DNA from: Paramyrothecium sp. XJ0827
Lineage: Eukaryota > Ascomycota > Sordariomycetes > Hypocreales > Stachybotryaceae
Direction: 5' to 3'
Length of the DNA stretch: 64,000 nucleotides
Assembly: GCA_020881915.1 (NCBI GenBank)
Contig: JAJFPB010000001.1
Span: 5,828,001 to 5,892,000 of the forward strand
The translations under genes and the position numbers were made by a program. The notes under the pieces were generated by a model, which made no database searches, was not told where the DNA came from, and was given only the letters and a program-made list of their open reading frames with translations. Shown here piece by piece: positions 33,534 through 45,360 of the stretch (position 1 is the first letter of the stretch; every line of letters starts with the position of its first letter).

Positions 33534-36500
33534 GGTGTTTGCCGTGATACAGCTGTGAAAAGAGAGGGGCTCCTGTCAGACAGCACTGCTAAATCCAGCC
33601 AGGCTCTCGTACTGCTGCCACGACCTCGGCCGTCTCGATCAATGAGCCTGGAGGTGAGGGGAAGAACAAGAGCAACACGACGTCAGGTGAGGGCGGGAGA
33701 ACGAATGGGATAATATGAACGATGATCGAAGGACGGGAAAAGTAAAGATGAGCCAGGAACCAAGCTGATTCGCCAAGCCCAGCCACCCAGGCCGTACACA
33801 CGAGGGATAAAATCTCGACTTAATGTCTCTAAGGTGTCTAGCGTCCAGCAGAAGGCAATGGTTACTACCTAGACTGGCTAACTTACAGTGCTGTTAGGCA
33901 GGTCCTACGGGCGGTGCTCGGGCACTACGCAAACGCCTACAGCGGAAAGGCCTCGATCGCACCAAGCGGACTAGCGAAATGGCCAAGAAAGGATGTGGCC
34001 AAGAGCAGCCCCCCTATTGGCATTCGCATTCAGAAATGGGACGAGACGGACGGGCAGATCATGCATGAGGATGGATGGATGGATGGAGGGGCCAAGTGGG
34101 TAGCAGAAAAACCCGGACCGCAAGACTAGGTAGGTACTCATGAATATAGAAGAAGTAGTAGGTTTTCTTGTAAATAGATTAGATAAAATTTTTAAATAAA
34201 TTCTATAAAAAATCCTTTAAAATTATTTTATTTTTTATTCAAGAATAATTATATTTCTATTTAATTTTTCTTTTAATTTCCTAATACTGTTTACGATTAA
34301 CCGTTTTGCAGTCCGCGTATTTTTGCTCACCACTTGGGGGCGTAGCTGGCATGTGGAGTGCGGGGCTTCAATCCTGATAGTGTGGTTTTTCAGGTGGTTC
34401 ATTATCAGCTGCCGAGCCCAGCCCCGACCTTGTTCAGGAAATAGTTGCTTTTCCTCCTGGTACCATGAGTGCCGCAAGCCGACCAACCACCTTATATGAG
34501 GTGATGGTTAGTTTGGTGTGCCCTCGTCGCACCCACTTGAAACGGCGCCGCCCAGCCGTCGAGCACCTCTTGACCACGGCGAGATTTGCCCACCACTAGC
34601 CCAAGTCTTCGCCGGAAGATCTGAGGTGGTGTAACAATAATTGCCCTTTCACCCCTGTTATCCCGCCCTTGTTTACTATGAAGAATTTCCACATTCACGG
34701 TTTGCCCTTATTAACTATTGACTGACCATGGTACCTTGTTGCGATCACCATGTGGTAAAAGTAAACGCGAATTCAGTGTTGTGTTATCACAACTTGCCAT
34801 GACTCGGTGCAGTGGGTGTCGGTGCACGCCCCAAACTGGTGTCCTTTTCTTCCTCCCTTTGCCTTTTCTTTTGTTCGCTCTAGGTCTATGCGGAAACCAG
34901 TATTTCAATTTATGTGATATGTTGTGGGTAACACTTTTCTGTTCATTGTCCTTTCCTAAATTCACAAGCTCTTTGGATTGAAGGCAGCCCCATACTCAAT
35001 CTGCATCCTTCACGTCTTTGAGAATGGCACATTTGCCAGGGACTGCGTCATAACTACTTTTGACTTCCAGGCCAAAGTATAACAGCTGGGCTTCTATTTC
35101 TGCTTATGCTGTTGAATTATACAGAAACGCTCTCTATCAACCCAGCATGATAATCATGTGCCTGCGCAATTGTCATCGGCCTCGTTCCCACATGTTAATG
35201 TGGACGAAACAACAACCACAGCCAAAATGGGAGTTAAACATTGATCCATAGCAGAAATAACCTCACGAACCACTGCGAATAAGACGAATGAGTTGATCGC
35301 ATACCACGCCATGGCAGATGTAATCACTGTTGTATCCCAACGACAAGACGTACACATGGACATGTGTATTCATGGCTGTAGGGTAGGTCAACCACTGGCA
35401 CATTTGTGAACTACTGCCAAATTTGCGTTGCCCGCCATCCTCACTTTTCATCACCATGTTGTCCATTGTTTTCTTAAGCCTAACTTTGAGCCATAGTATT
35501 GCTTACATCGTCCCGTTCTGTTGTTGGGGAACAGCATGAGAGACAACAAGGTTGTCGTGGGCTACCGTTCAAAGCTGACTTGCATATTCGATATCACAGA
35601 CCCATCAAATTGATGGGTTACGATAGTCACCTTCCTTCAGTTGCAAGGCTACGACTTGCCATTTGTGTTTCCATGAACTGGTCGACAATTCTCACTATGT
35701 CTATTCATTGATCTGAGACCATGTGTTGCTCAAGCCTCGCCGCTGTGTGGAGGTGCCACAGGCCCCCAGGAACCTGGTCGAACCACATAAAGTGGCTGCA
35801 CATCATTGGCCGATCTGGTGGGAGACATCGGCTCGAGGTACAGAGGACTGTAGCTGACGATCATGCAAGGCCATCTTATCAATCTGGGACATCAACGATG
35901 CCTACAGCCAGCCACCATGCCTTTGCGCATGCCCACCATCTCAACAGCGCATTACGAGTTTGCAATAGCCAGCCAAGGCATCCTCTCTGAAGTGCTTTAG
36001 GTACAGGGATATAATTATTACAGATACCTCGAAGACAAATTTGGGAGGCGACTAGAAGAGCGGAGAACCAATGTGTGGCGATTCGTTCAGCTGCCAGCAA
36101 TGTATGCGAATAACGCGAGTTGGTACTCTGCTCTAGTAGGATTATTCAAATTGCTTAATGTGATATCGTGAAGTCAAATCCTGGTAATTAGTCGGAGAGC
36201 GCTTGTGTTCTGTGAAGGTCCATCGCAACGATGCGGCCACAAGGAGCCTTATCGTAACAACTTAAGGTACCCTAGCCTCTGCCTTGGCAGATTACGGCAC
36301 ATGCACACTTTCGGTTGTGCTAATGTACACAGTGCTAGATTGGTGCACCTGGAATAGGCTCACCACAAGCCGCCGCAACTTGCCAAATCTCCGCAACCAT
36401 GCAGCTACTTTGAGGGACTCGAATGGGCTAAAATTTGTCGTACAAATTTATGTTCTTATCGTGTCCACCATAAGTACGGCCCTACCAGGCTAGTGAGGCC

Positions 36501-36846
36501 ATGATCGTGCCACTTCACCAATGACCCTTGCTCATCTCTGCTTTCCCCACACCCCTCAGCACTGCTTTCCCCCCATGATTACCTAAATCCTTCCTAGAGC
36601 ACAGTGCATTTTTGCATGCCAGCGGCTGAAGGCTCGACCTCCTTCGCACCCTCTGCCCTTACGTCGTGCAACCAACCACCACCATCGACCCAATCCATCT
36701 CATCTACCCGTCACTGTATCTTCTCGACGAACTCAGCAGCTTACCTTCTGAACCCGAGAGACCAATATTCTACAATTTCCGAGACCCTATCGAAGTTGTC
36801 AATTCTTTCAATGGCCCGGTCGCTGGTTGCGATCTGATTCGCCGCC
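33534..36846. other. 3.3-kb gene-poor interval with AT-rich island
   Basis: Phosphatase-like promoter on the left, demethylase promoter on the right. Contains a short ATGG repeat (about 34069-34087) and a sharply AT-rich island at 34140-34290. No supportable gene; open frames are short and featureless. The island may be a relic of a RIP-mutated repeat. Confidence 0.5.
34140..34290. other. AT-rich island, possible RIP-degraded repeat relic
   Basis: About 150 bp made almost wholly of A and T (long runs such as TTTTTAAATAAATT), bounded on both sides by DNA of ordinary composition. In fungi such islands often derive from repeat-induced point mutation of transposons. No coding remnant can be read. 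Confidence 0.45.
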
Positions 36847-39800
36847 ATGTCGACCGCAGCCCTCAACGGGCCAGTGTCTTCGGACACAGCGCCTGTTTCT
36901 ATGCAGGAGCAACCTCCTCAAGACCAGATCCATTGCGCATCCCGTCCTGTTCCTGCCTTTCTACATTCTCCGCCCGACAGCAACAATGCTGCTAAATCGG
37001 ATGCGAGCGACTCGGAGCTGAGCGACCTGGACGAGGAACCAGTCTTGGACGATGCGCCAACTCTTGTCGCGGACTTGAAGCCGAAGGCAGTCGAGGATCA
37101 GCAACAGCCGCTCAATAACTCTGACGCTCAACCTGGCGCTGCAGAACCGGAAGACATAGGAGAGGTCCTGCCTGACCATTGGACGAATGGTGTTCCTGTC
37201 TTTAAACCAACGATGAGTCAGTTCAAGGACTTCAATCTCTTCGTATGCTGCCGTCTCTACCAGCCCATAGTCGACCACATGCTAACACTGATTTTTGACA
37301 GATGCGCAAGGTCGATAGTTACGGAATGAAATCGGGCATCATCAAGATTGTACCCCCTCAGGAATGGAAGGACGCCCTCCCCGAACTCGATAGCCTTGTC
37401 AAACAGATCAAAGTCCGAGAACCGATCAAGCAAGATATTATGGGCTCAAACGGTACTTATCGCCAAGTCAATATTCTACACGGTCGTTCCTACAATCTTC
37501 CACAGTGGCGACAGCTTTGTGAACAGAGCGAGCATCAACCACCTGCGAAGCGTGGCGAGCGACGAGCCAATGCCGAAAAGTCGAGGGTGACCCGCGCCCG
37601 ACAAGCCGCATCCAAACCGGCTAACCCACCGACGCCGACTAAACGTCGGAGAGGGAGGCCGGCGAAGGGCAAGGGAAAGGGCCAGAAGAATGAGGATAAG
37701 CGACCGATGACACCGGTGTCGCCCAAACCGGAGCCTGGGGCAGAGCAGTCGAAAGCCGAGCCTCTGGATTCAATAGAGGACGACTTGCCGGGTGATGTTG
37801 AAGAAGAAGAAGAAGATTCGCAGCCTGTGATTGGTCGAATGGGGGCTGTAAGGCCTGCAAAAGCAAAGACGCAATCGACATCAGCTCGTCGAAAGTATAG
37901 TCGCCGGGAAGGCTCTGCTGCAATCGATGAAGCAGCGTTCAAGGATTTCGATTACCGCATGGATATTTCAGACTACACCCCAGAGCGATGCGAGGAACTG
38001 GAGAGGTCCTATTGGAAGACTTTGACATACGCTCCGCCACTTTACGGTGCCGACCTGATGGGTACTCTGTTCGATGAGCAGACGGAAAACTGGAACCTCA
38101 ACAAGCTACCCAACATATTGGACGTGCTGGGAACGAAAGTACCTGGTGTCAATACTGCGTACCTCTACTTGGGTATGTGGAAAGCCACCTTTGCATGGCA
38201 CTTGGAGGACGTCGATCTCTACAGCATCAACTACTTGCATTTTGGCGCCCCTAAGCAGTGGTATAGTATCTCTCAAGGCGACGCTCGGCGCTTCGAGGCC
38301 GCCATGAAGAGCATATGGCCAACTGACGCCAAAGCCTGTGATCAGTTTCTGCGGCACAAGGCATTCTTGATCTCTCCACAACACTTACAGCAAAACTTTG
38401 GTATCAAAGTGAACAAATGCCTGTCGTACCCTGGAGAATTTGTCGTCACCTATCCATATGGCTATCATTCTGGTTACAACCTGGGCTACAACTGCGCTGA
38501 AGCTGTCAATTTCGCGCTCGACTCGTGGTTGGATATGGGCAAAATCGCGAAGAAGTGCGAATGCGCTCAAGCACAAGACAGCGTCTGGATTAACGTATAC
38601 GAGATTGAGCGCAAGTTGCGCGGCGAAGAGACAGAGTACGAAGAGACCGAGGACGAAGAGGAGGAGGAAGATGACGACGATGACGATATTCTGTCTGGCC
38701 TTCCGACCCCACCAGGAACCCATGGTGTGAAGTTCAAGACGGCAGGTCGCAAGAGAAAGCGAGGTCCAACCGATTCCGGAGCCAAGATTAAGGTCAAAAA
38801 GATCAAACTTCGTCTCAAGGCCAAGGCAGAGCCCCCATGCTGCTTATGTCCGAACGATGTTCCTGGCTTGGAGATACTTCCTACCGACACTGGTTTGAAA
38901 GCGCATCGCATGTGCGCGCTCTATCTCCCAGAAACATTTATCGAGACGGTTGACGGCAAGGAAACCATCTTTAACGTTTCTGCCATCCACAAGGATCGTC
39001 TTGAACTCAAGTGTTTGTTCTGCCGGTCCAAACGAGGAGCATGTTTCCAATGCTCTCAGAAGAAATGTGCCAGAGCATACCATGCAACTTGCGCTGCTGC
39101 GGCTGGTGTGTTTGTCGAAGAGGAAGAGGTGCCAGTCTTTGGTGAGGATGGAACTGAATACAAAGAGCAGGCATTTGAATTCAGTTGCCGCTTCCATCGT
39201 ACAAAGCGGGACAAGAAATGCGATGGTGATTCCCTTGAGGCGGACGATCGCATTCGGACCGCCGCGGAAGCGCTCAAAAGAGGCGATATCTGCCAGATGC
39301 AATATTACCGAGGAGATATTTTCGCAGGTATTGTGGTTGAAAACCGACCAGACGAGGAAATGCTTCTCCTTGATGTTCTTCCTAATGGGTACGTTCTCTT
39401 GACTATCTTAAACGAATCGATGAGCTGACTTGTTGCAGGGACCGAATTGAAGTTGACTGGAAATGGCTCTTGTTGCCAGATCCTTCTGATTATCACTTAC
39501 CAAAGGCATCTTCAAAGGCCTTGCCAATGCCGAGTTCGCGGAAAGCCAAAGAGAAGTTGAACGCCAAGCGCCATGAGGACGAAAAACCTAGAAAGGGTGA
39601 CGAATTCGCTGAGGGTTTCACCTGGGCAGAATTCCACACACAGGACGTCATCAACAAAGAGCAGGCCAGGGTTGACCTGACCAAACCCGACCAGATGTGG
39701 TTCTACCTCGGAAAGACTTCTACCGATGCACGGGCACAATACACGGATGATCCGTTGAAACAAGTTCACAATCCAAAGGGAAACTTCCTGGACACGATAC

Positions 39801-41570
39801 CAAAGCCACCGAAGCTAGCCGTGAGCAAGCCATCACAACAACGCTTGCCAAAAACAACGCCTACAACCCAGTCGTATCCATATATGGGAATGGGTACGCT
39901 ACCAACGTCGACAACCAACATCTCAAAAACGGAGAAACCCTATACGTACAAGCCAAAGGTTCCCGCACAATTCAATTATACTACGCCATCGTCGTACACC
40001 ACCAAGTTCATACCAAATAGCATGCCTGCATCCCTTCTCCAGGGCTACAACTCGGTAGCATTACCCAGGGGCTCTGGCCAGACTTATCTCACCCAGAGAT
40101 TCGAAACAACGCATGCGCCGGTGCAGAACAATCACCCCATTGCGACACAGAACACTCCCCAGCCTCCTACCAGCTCACAGTCGTGGCAACGGTTATCTTC
40201 GAACGCGGGCACTCCTGCAATTAAGCAACATGTCCTTCAGACTGCACTTGGTGCTCAGCCACATACGGAGAGGTCGGCGACAGCTCAACCAGCTCAACCA
40301 AAGAAGCACACCTGGCAGGTTTATTCATCAGTGTATCAGAAATATCCATTCTTTCAAGTCCATCATAACAGGTAGATACTCACCACCCCTCAATTTTAGA
40401 GCAAAAATTTGCGACACATTCATGCTAACGTTATTTACCAGGGATTCTTCCAAGTATCGGACTCCATATGCTCCATGGGGTGGATTTACAAACGGTTACC
40501 AAGGTGATTTGAGGGCGCATTTATCCATAAATCACAATGACCTACTGCGCCGAGCAAGCTTGAGTGCAACCCCAAAGTCGGATTATGCTCAGAGCTATGC
40601 GGCTTCCAGTCCATATACCCCACAGCAAACAACCGGACTTGGCGCCTCTTCCCCTTACCCACCGGCGGCGCAAGTAAACTCTTCACCCGGAGTGCCAGGA
40701 GGCCAGCAAAGGACTTTCATCTCGGAATCTCCAAATTATCCGGCTCCCGTCTACCGCAGCAACCTATCACCATATAGCATACATCAAGGCGCGCAGCTGC
40801 AGCACGCTCAATCCACCGTGAAACCCAAGCCCAAACCCGTTGCAACGCCAAAGCCCTACAAGGTGGGATTGCCCGCTGCCTTTAACTTGTCGCTGAAGTC
40901 GACTAAATCCACCATGCAGATACCTTCGAAACAGTCTCCCGTCCCGTTGCCGGCCAACTTCCTGGCAGCCATAACCTCAGGTCCACCAACACCTGCCGCC
41001 TCTAAACTCTCGCAGCAGGTTCCTTCTCCAGACCCACCTTCGACCGAGAATGATCCAACAACAAATGCGACGGTGCCTGCTGCACCTGCTTCTAAACCTT
41101 CGACAGTACCAGGAAAGGTTTCCACGACCCCGGTGCCACTGCCCAGGTTACCCGGAATGACACCTCACCAAGCCGCATCCCAGCTTCCGGAACCCGGAGC
41201 GTACCAGCTTCCCCCACCACAACACATTGCGGATGCGCGCTCTAATGTACATATTCAGAGGGATCAGGCATCGACATCATTACCAAGCATAGACGATACG
41301 CTCCAAGGAGAAGCTTCTGGACCTCATGAAAAGCTTCTGAACCCCACACTTGGAATTTCTACCGTAGCTCCGCCGGTTACTGGAGTGGATGGATCGACGC
41401 TTTACGCTGATGGAATCCAGGCTTCTGAGCCGTTGCAGGCTCAGCCAGTGGTCTCGGCAGGGAATCATCCCCAAGAGTTTCCGGATGTTCCCGGTTGCGA
41501 GTCCATGGAGTTTGTGGAAAGGATGATGCAAAATTTGAAACGGGCATCGCAACGCTCGGTGCCTGCTTAG
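36847..41570 (+). CDS. KDM4/JMJD2-type histone lysine demethylase (JmjN-JmjC-PHD)
   Basis: Four exons, 36847-37242, 37302-39388, 39439-40371 and 40442-41570 (introns 59, 50 and 70 nt), 1514 aa. JmjN lies at about residues 115-155 (VPVFKPTMSQFKDF across the first intron into MRKVDSYGMKSGIIKIVPP). An Arg/Lys-rich insert has an AT-hook-like KRRRGRPAKG (about 246). JmjC is at about 380-555. Its Fe(II) ligands are intact: His432 and Glu434 in FAWHLEDVDLYSINYLHFG, and His521 in YPYGYHSGYN. Cysteines of the zinc site follow (KKCECA). An extended PHD finger runs about 643-780 (CCLCPNDV ... LKCLFCRSKRGACFQCSQKK). The C-terminal half is disordered, Pro/Ser-rich, with a conserved patch YRTPYAPWGGFTNG. 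The enzyme family removes methyl groups from H3K9 and H3K36 (KdmA in Aspergillus, Rph1 in yeast). It is presumably active. Confidence 0.92.
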
Positions 41571-42268
41571 CGAGAGCATTACGCGCTTCCAGATGTCTGC
41601 CCTTGTCATTGCTAAGGTAGGACACAGAGAACGGATAGAAGCGCTCATGACACAGGCGTTGTTGTGGTCAAAGGGCTTGGGTGTTGCTGTCTTTATAGGC
41701 GTCAATAGCATACGATGGCATGAGTGAACGCATTTACTCCGAGGTGGCGTTGGAATGATGGCGAATGGTGTGGTTGATTGCTCTACTCTTCTCGCATGGG
41801 CTTTGCCTGGAATGGAATTTAAGACGCACCACGTGTATACGATGCGCGCATGATTTGTGGTGGGCTCGGCGTTGGCGCATCAATTGTACAATAGTTCGTT
41901 TTTCGGCGTTTGCAGGGTGAGGCGAGCTTCTTCTATCTCGCCGCAGGGACCAGGAGGCTTTAAGACCAACTTATTTCTATGAAAGTGAAATTGGTGCCGC
42001 GGCACTGTAAGCCCTGTCTGCGTCCTGTTGCTCTCCTGAGGCTTGCGGAAAATTTCGTGCAACGTGAAGATTGGGTGATTGTACAGATGCATGACTCTTG
42101 ATTCACTGCACCCTCACCTCCATCAACCAAAGCAGGCGCCAGTTTGTGTCCTCACTTCACACGCCGTCAACGTAATTTGCGTCTGTCGCGACACGAACAC
42201 GCTCTCTCGGACGGAGTCTTGGAACCGAGGGCCATTTAGTGTAGAGTCGCAAGAGGTAATGCCTGACG
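41571..42268. other. Intergenic region upstream of the kinase gene
   Basis: 3' region of the demethylase gene and promoter of the small kinase. I see no further gene or strong structure. Confidence 0.5.
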
Positions 42269-43300
42269 ATGGCCCGACAAGAAGATAGCAATCACCGGTC
42301 TGCCGACTGGTCCGAAAGGGATCGACTGGCTTCACTATCCAGCCATGATAAACCAGAACCCTATCTGAAAGGGGCATACCTCGGGTGCGGGGGTTGGAGC
42401 CAAGTCCACAAGGTCTTGCGAAAATCGGACGGGAGAGTCTTCGCGGGCAAGTCCTCCAAATCCTTGGATCAGCTGAAGAAGGAAGCAAGTATGCTTCGAC
42501 GTCTCAAACACGTAGGTTGCCTCTATCTCGCAAGACAGGATCCGTAGTATAGCAGTCTTCGCTAACGCGGTCGGTGAAAGGAACACATATTAACTTATGT
42601 TGATTGGTACGAAAGCAGTAGCGATTTGGCAAACACACTGTTGATCACGGAACTTTGCTCTGAAGGAAACCTGCAGACAATGATCGACCATGCTTCACAT
42701 GGGATGGGCAGACACGACATCCTACAAGTGGTCATTCAGATAGCTGGGGTGCTCGAGTTCCTCCACGCGCACCGTCAGTACCATTCCGATATCAAGCCGC
42801 GCAACATTCTCGTCAGAAGACTCAAGCCGATCGATGTGGTGCTCGCCGACATGGCGGACGTGAAGCCGGTGAGCTCTGGGAAAGGCCCCGTGTTCAGAGG
42901 CACGCCGTTGTTTGCATCGCCCGAGGCTGCGCAGTCCGGCTGCCACTGCGGACCAGCCGACGACATCTGGGCGATGGGCATTTCGCTCATGGCAATGATG
43001 GAGCAGTCACCGAAGGTCGTGTGCACTAAAAAAGGGCTCAAAGAGTACCCGAGAACGTGCTCCGAACACGTCGAGCTGCTGGGGGCGATGAACCCCGGGC
43101 ACGACCTTGTCGCGATTTTAGCCAAGATGGTGGCATGGCGGGTGGAGGCGCGGATATCGGCCGCGGAGTGTGTGCAGGCGTTGAAGCAGTTGCTGGGCAG
43201 TCACACGAAACCACTTGATATTGGGGACGACGATGAGGAATTTGGCAGCAGACTGGGGATCAAGGCGCCGGATGGCTTCCAAGCTATATCCTTTTGGTGA
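42269..43300 (+). CDS. Small protein kinase-like protein with non-canonical catalytic motifs
   Basis: Two exons, 42269-42511 and 42581-43300 (69-nt intron GTAGGT...GAAAG), 320 aa, a bare kinase domain. The glycine loop reads YLGCGGWSQVHKV. The ATP-anchoring Lys is in VFAGKSS and the helix-C Glu in KKEASMLRRL. The catalytic loop is YHSDIKPRNILV, with HSD in place of HRD. The DFG motif is LADMADV, so Phe and Gly are replaced and only the metal-binding Asp is kept. TPLFASPEA stands in for the APE segment. Lys, Glu and both catalytic Asp residues remain, so activity is possible but regulation would be unusual. This divergence is common in lineage-specific fungal kinases. It lies between the demethylase and the kynurenine aminotransferase, with no obvious functional link. 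The substrate is unknown. Confidence 0.78.
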
Positions 43301-43753
43301 GGCTGTGAGGTTGAGGGCTACGGGACGGCGGCAGTGTTGCTTTCAATTGGAACGGGTCGTAGCAAGGCATGTCATATTGTGCAATGATCGAAAGTTGTGG
43401 GTTCTAGTATTCAAAGAGATCGCCCCAGCATGACCCGCTTATCCGCACTGAAAACCAGGAACATCCAATGCCGTATGACAAGGTACAGTGAGGTAAAGTA
43501 GACGGACGCGGATGCCGTCGTCGAGTTGGACAAATTCCACCTTACCTTAGTCATCAAAAGATCCACGAGCGATGTCGCAATCGCGAGCGGCCGCTCTGAA
43601 CCCACGACGGACCCAACGTGTGGTGGATACAAGCCGCATTGTAAGCCGACGCAAGCCCCTTCTGGCCCTGAACTGCGATTACACAGTCTCCAGCCATCCT
43701 GCTACAGCAGCAGCTTCGGGGCCGAAATACGGAATCCTCGAGGGAGCGCCTCA
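43301..43753. other. Intergenic region upstream of the aminotransferase gene
   Basis: Kinase 3' region and aminotransferase promoter, with AAGGTACAGTGAGGTAAAG near 43479 and CACCTTACCTTAG near 43538. No gene is seen. Confidence 0.5.
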
Positions 43754-45360
43754 ATGCCTACACCCGTGCTCGCCTCTATTCCAATCCGAACCACATTCCG
43801 GCCAACGTCTGCTGCTTCACTCACCCACCTTGCCAGGGCTTTTCACGTCAACATGAGCTTGAGCAATAAATTGAAGCCGGCCGCCCGTGTCTCGGGGCAA
43901 CGGCAAGATGTGTGGTAGGTTTGCCGGAAACAACTTGGAAGACGGCGAGGACAACTTCTGAGAACTGCTGTAATAGGTCCATCGTCAACGAGGCCGCCGC
44001 TGCGTCGCCGAGGCAGCCCATCGTCAACATGGGCCAGGGCTTCTTTGGCTACAATCCGCCCAAGTTCATCCTCGATGCTGCCAAGGCTGCGCTGGATCGC
44101 GTCGAGTGCAACCAGTACTCTCCAACCAAGGGCCGCCCGCGCTTGAAGAAGGCAATTGCGGATGCGTACTCGCCCTTTTGGGGCCGCAAGATTGACCCCG
44201 AGACTGAGGTCACCATCACTACTGGTGCAAACGAGGGCATGCTGAGCGCATTCATGGCTTTTGTTGAGCCGGGTGATGAGGTCATTGTATTTGAGCCATT
44301 CTTTGACCAGTACTGCAGCCCGCTTCACCAGCGCCGTTGGCAAGCACGAAGTTGACAGGCGTGACAGGTACATCAGCAATATCGAGATGCCGGGCGGCAA
44401 GATTGTCTATGTTCCCATGCACCCACCCCCGACGGGTGGCTCTGTGAACTCCTCGGCCGCAGACTGGACCATTGACTTTGACGAGCTGGAGAAGGCGATT
44501 ACACCAAAGACGAAGATGATCGTGCTCAACACGCCGCGTACGTTTTTGTCATTTGCGCGCGGGTAGTTTCCTTTGCTAACTGGCACCAGACAACCCCGTT
44601 GGAAAAGTATTTTCCAAGGAGGAGCTTCAGCAAATTGGCGATTTGTGCGTCAAGAACGAAATCATCATTGTCTCTGACGAGGTCTACGACCGCCTCTTCT
44701 ATGTGCCCTTCACGAGAATTGGGACACTGTCTCCTGAAGTTGAGCGACTGACAATCACCGTGGGCTCCGCCGGCAAGAACTTCTACGCCACGGGCTGGCG
44801 TGTTGGTGGGTAGCTTGGAATTGTTGCTTGCGAGAAACACGAGTACTTACATGTTGGCAGGTTGGCTTCTGGGACCGGCCCATCTGATCCAGCACGTGTC
44901 GGCAGCCCACACGAGGATTTGTTTCTCTTCCGTCTCGCCGCTTCAGGAGGCCTGTGCCGTTGGCTTTGAGGAAGCCGACAAAGAAGGCTTCTGGGACGAG
45001 AGCATCCGCGAGATGAAGGGCAAGATGGACCTCTTCAACGAGATTTGGGGAGAACTAGGCCTTCCCTACACAGAGCCCGAGGGCGGATATTTCGTGCTCG
45101 TGAACATGCAGAAGGTCAAGCTGCCGGAGGACTACCCATTCCCTGCCCATGTGGCCAGCCGGCCTCGGGACTTCAAGCTGGCTTGGTTCCTGATCCAGGA
45201 GGTTGGAGTGGCGGCAATCCCACCGACCGAGTTCTACACGGAGGGCAATGCCCACCTGGCCGAAGACTACATCCGGTTTGCAGTGTGCAAAGAGGACTCG
45301 GTGCTTGAGGAGGCGAAGAACAGACTCCGGGGACTGAAGCAGTACATCCAAGAGAGCTAG
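43754..45360 (+). CDS. BNA3: Kynurenine-oxoglutarate transaminase (kynurenine aminotransferase, BNA3-like)
   Basis: Five exons, 43754-43914, 43977-44309, 44368-44537, 44590-44805 and 44861-45360 (introns 62, 58, 52 and 55 nt), 459 aa. This is a class I/II PLP aminotransferase. The N-terminal substrate region reads QPIVNMGQGFFGYNPPKF; also visible are QYSPTKGRPRLKKAIADAY, TTGANEGMLSAF, NTPHNPVGKVF and SDEVYDR. The PLP Schiff-base Lys is in TVGSAGKNFYATGWRVGW. It converts kynurenine to kynurenic acid with 2-oxoglutarate. Two in-frame starts are plausible. The ATG at 43754 adds 33 residues that are Arg/Ser/Thr-rich with no acidic residue, typical of a mitochondrial presequence. The ATG at 43853 (MSLSNKLKPAARVSG) gives a 426-aa cytosolic form. 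The gene may make both. Confidence 0.9.

Noticed and set aside
34355..34385. Possible tRNA T-loop (CTTCAATCC)
   Set aside because: Flanking bases do not form a T-stem or acceptor stem; no tRNA supported anywhere in the window by eye.
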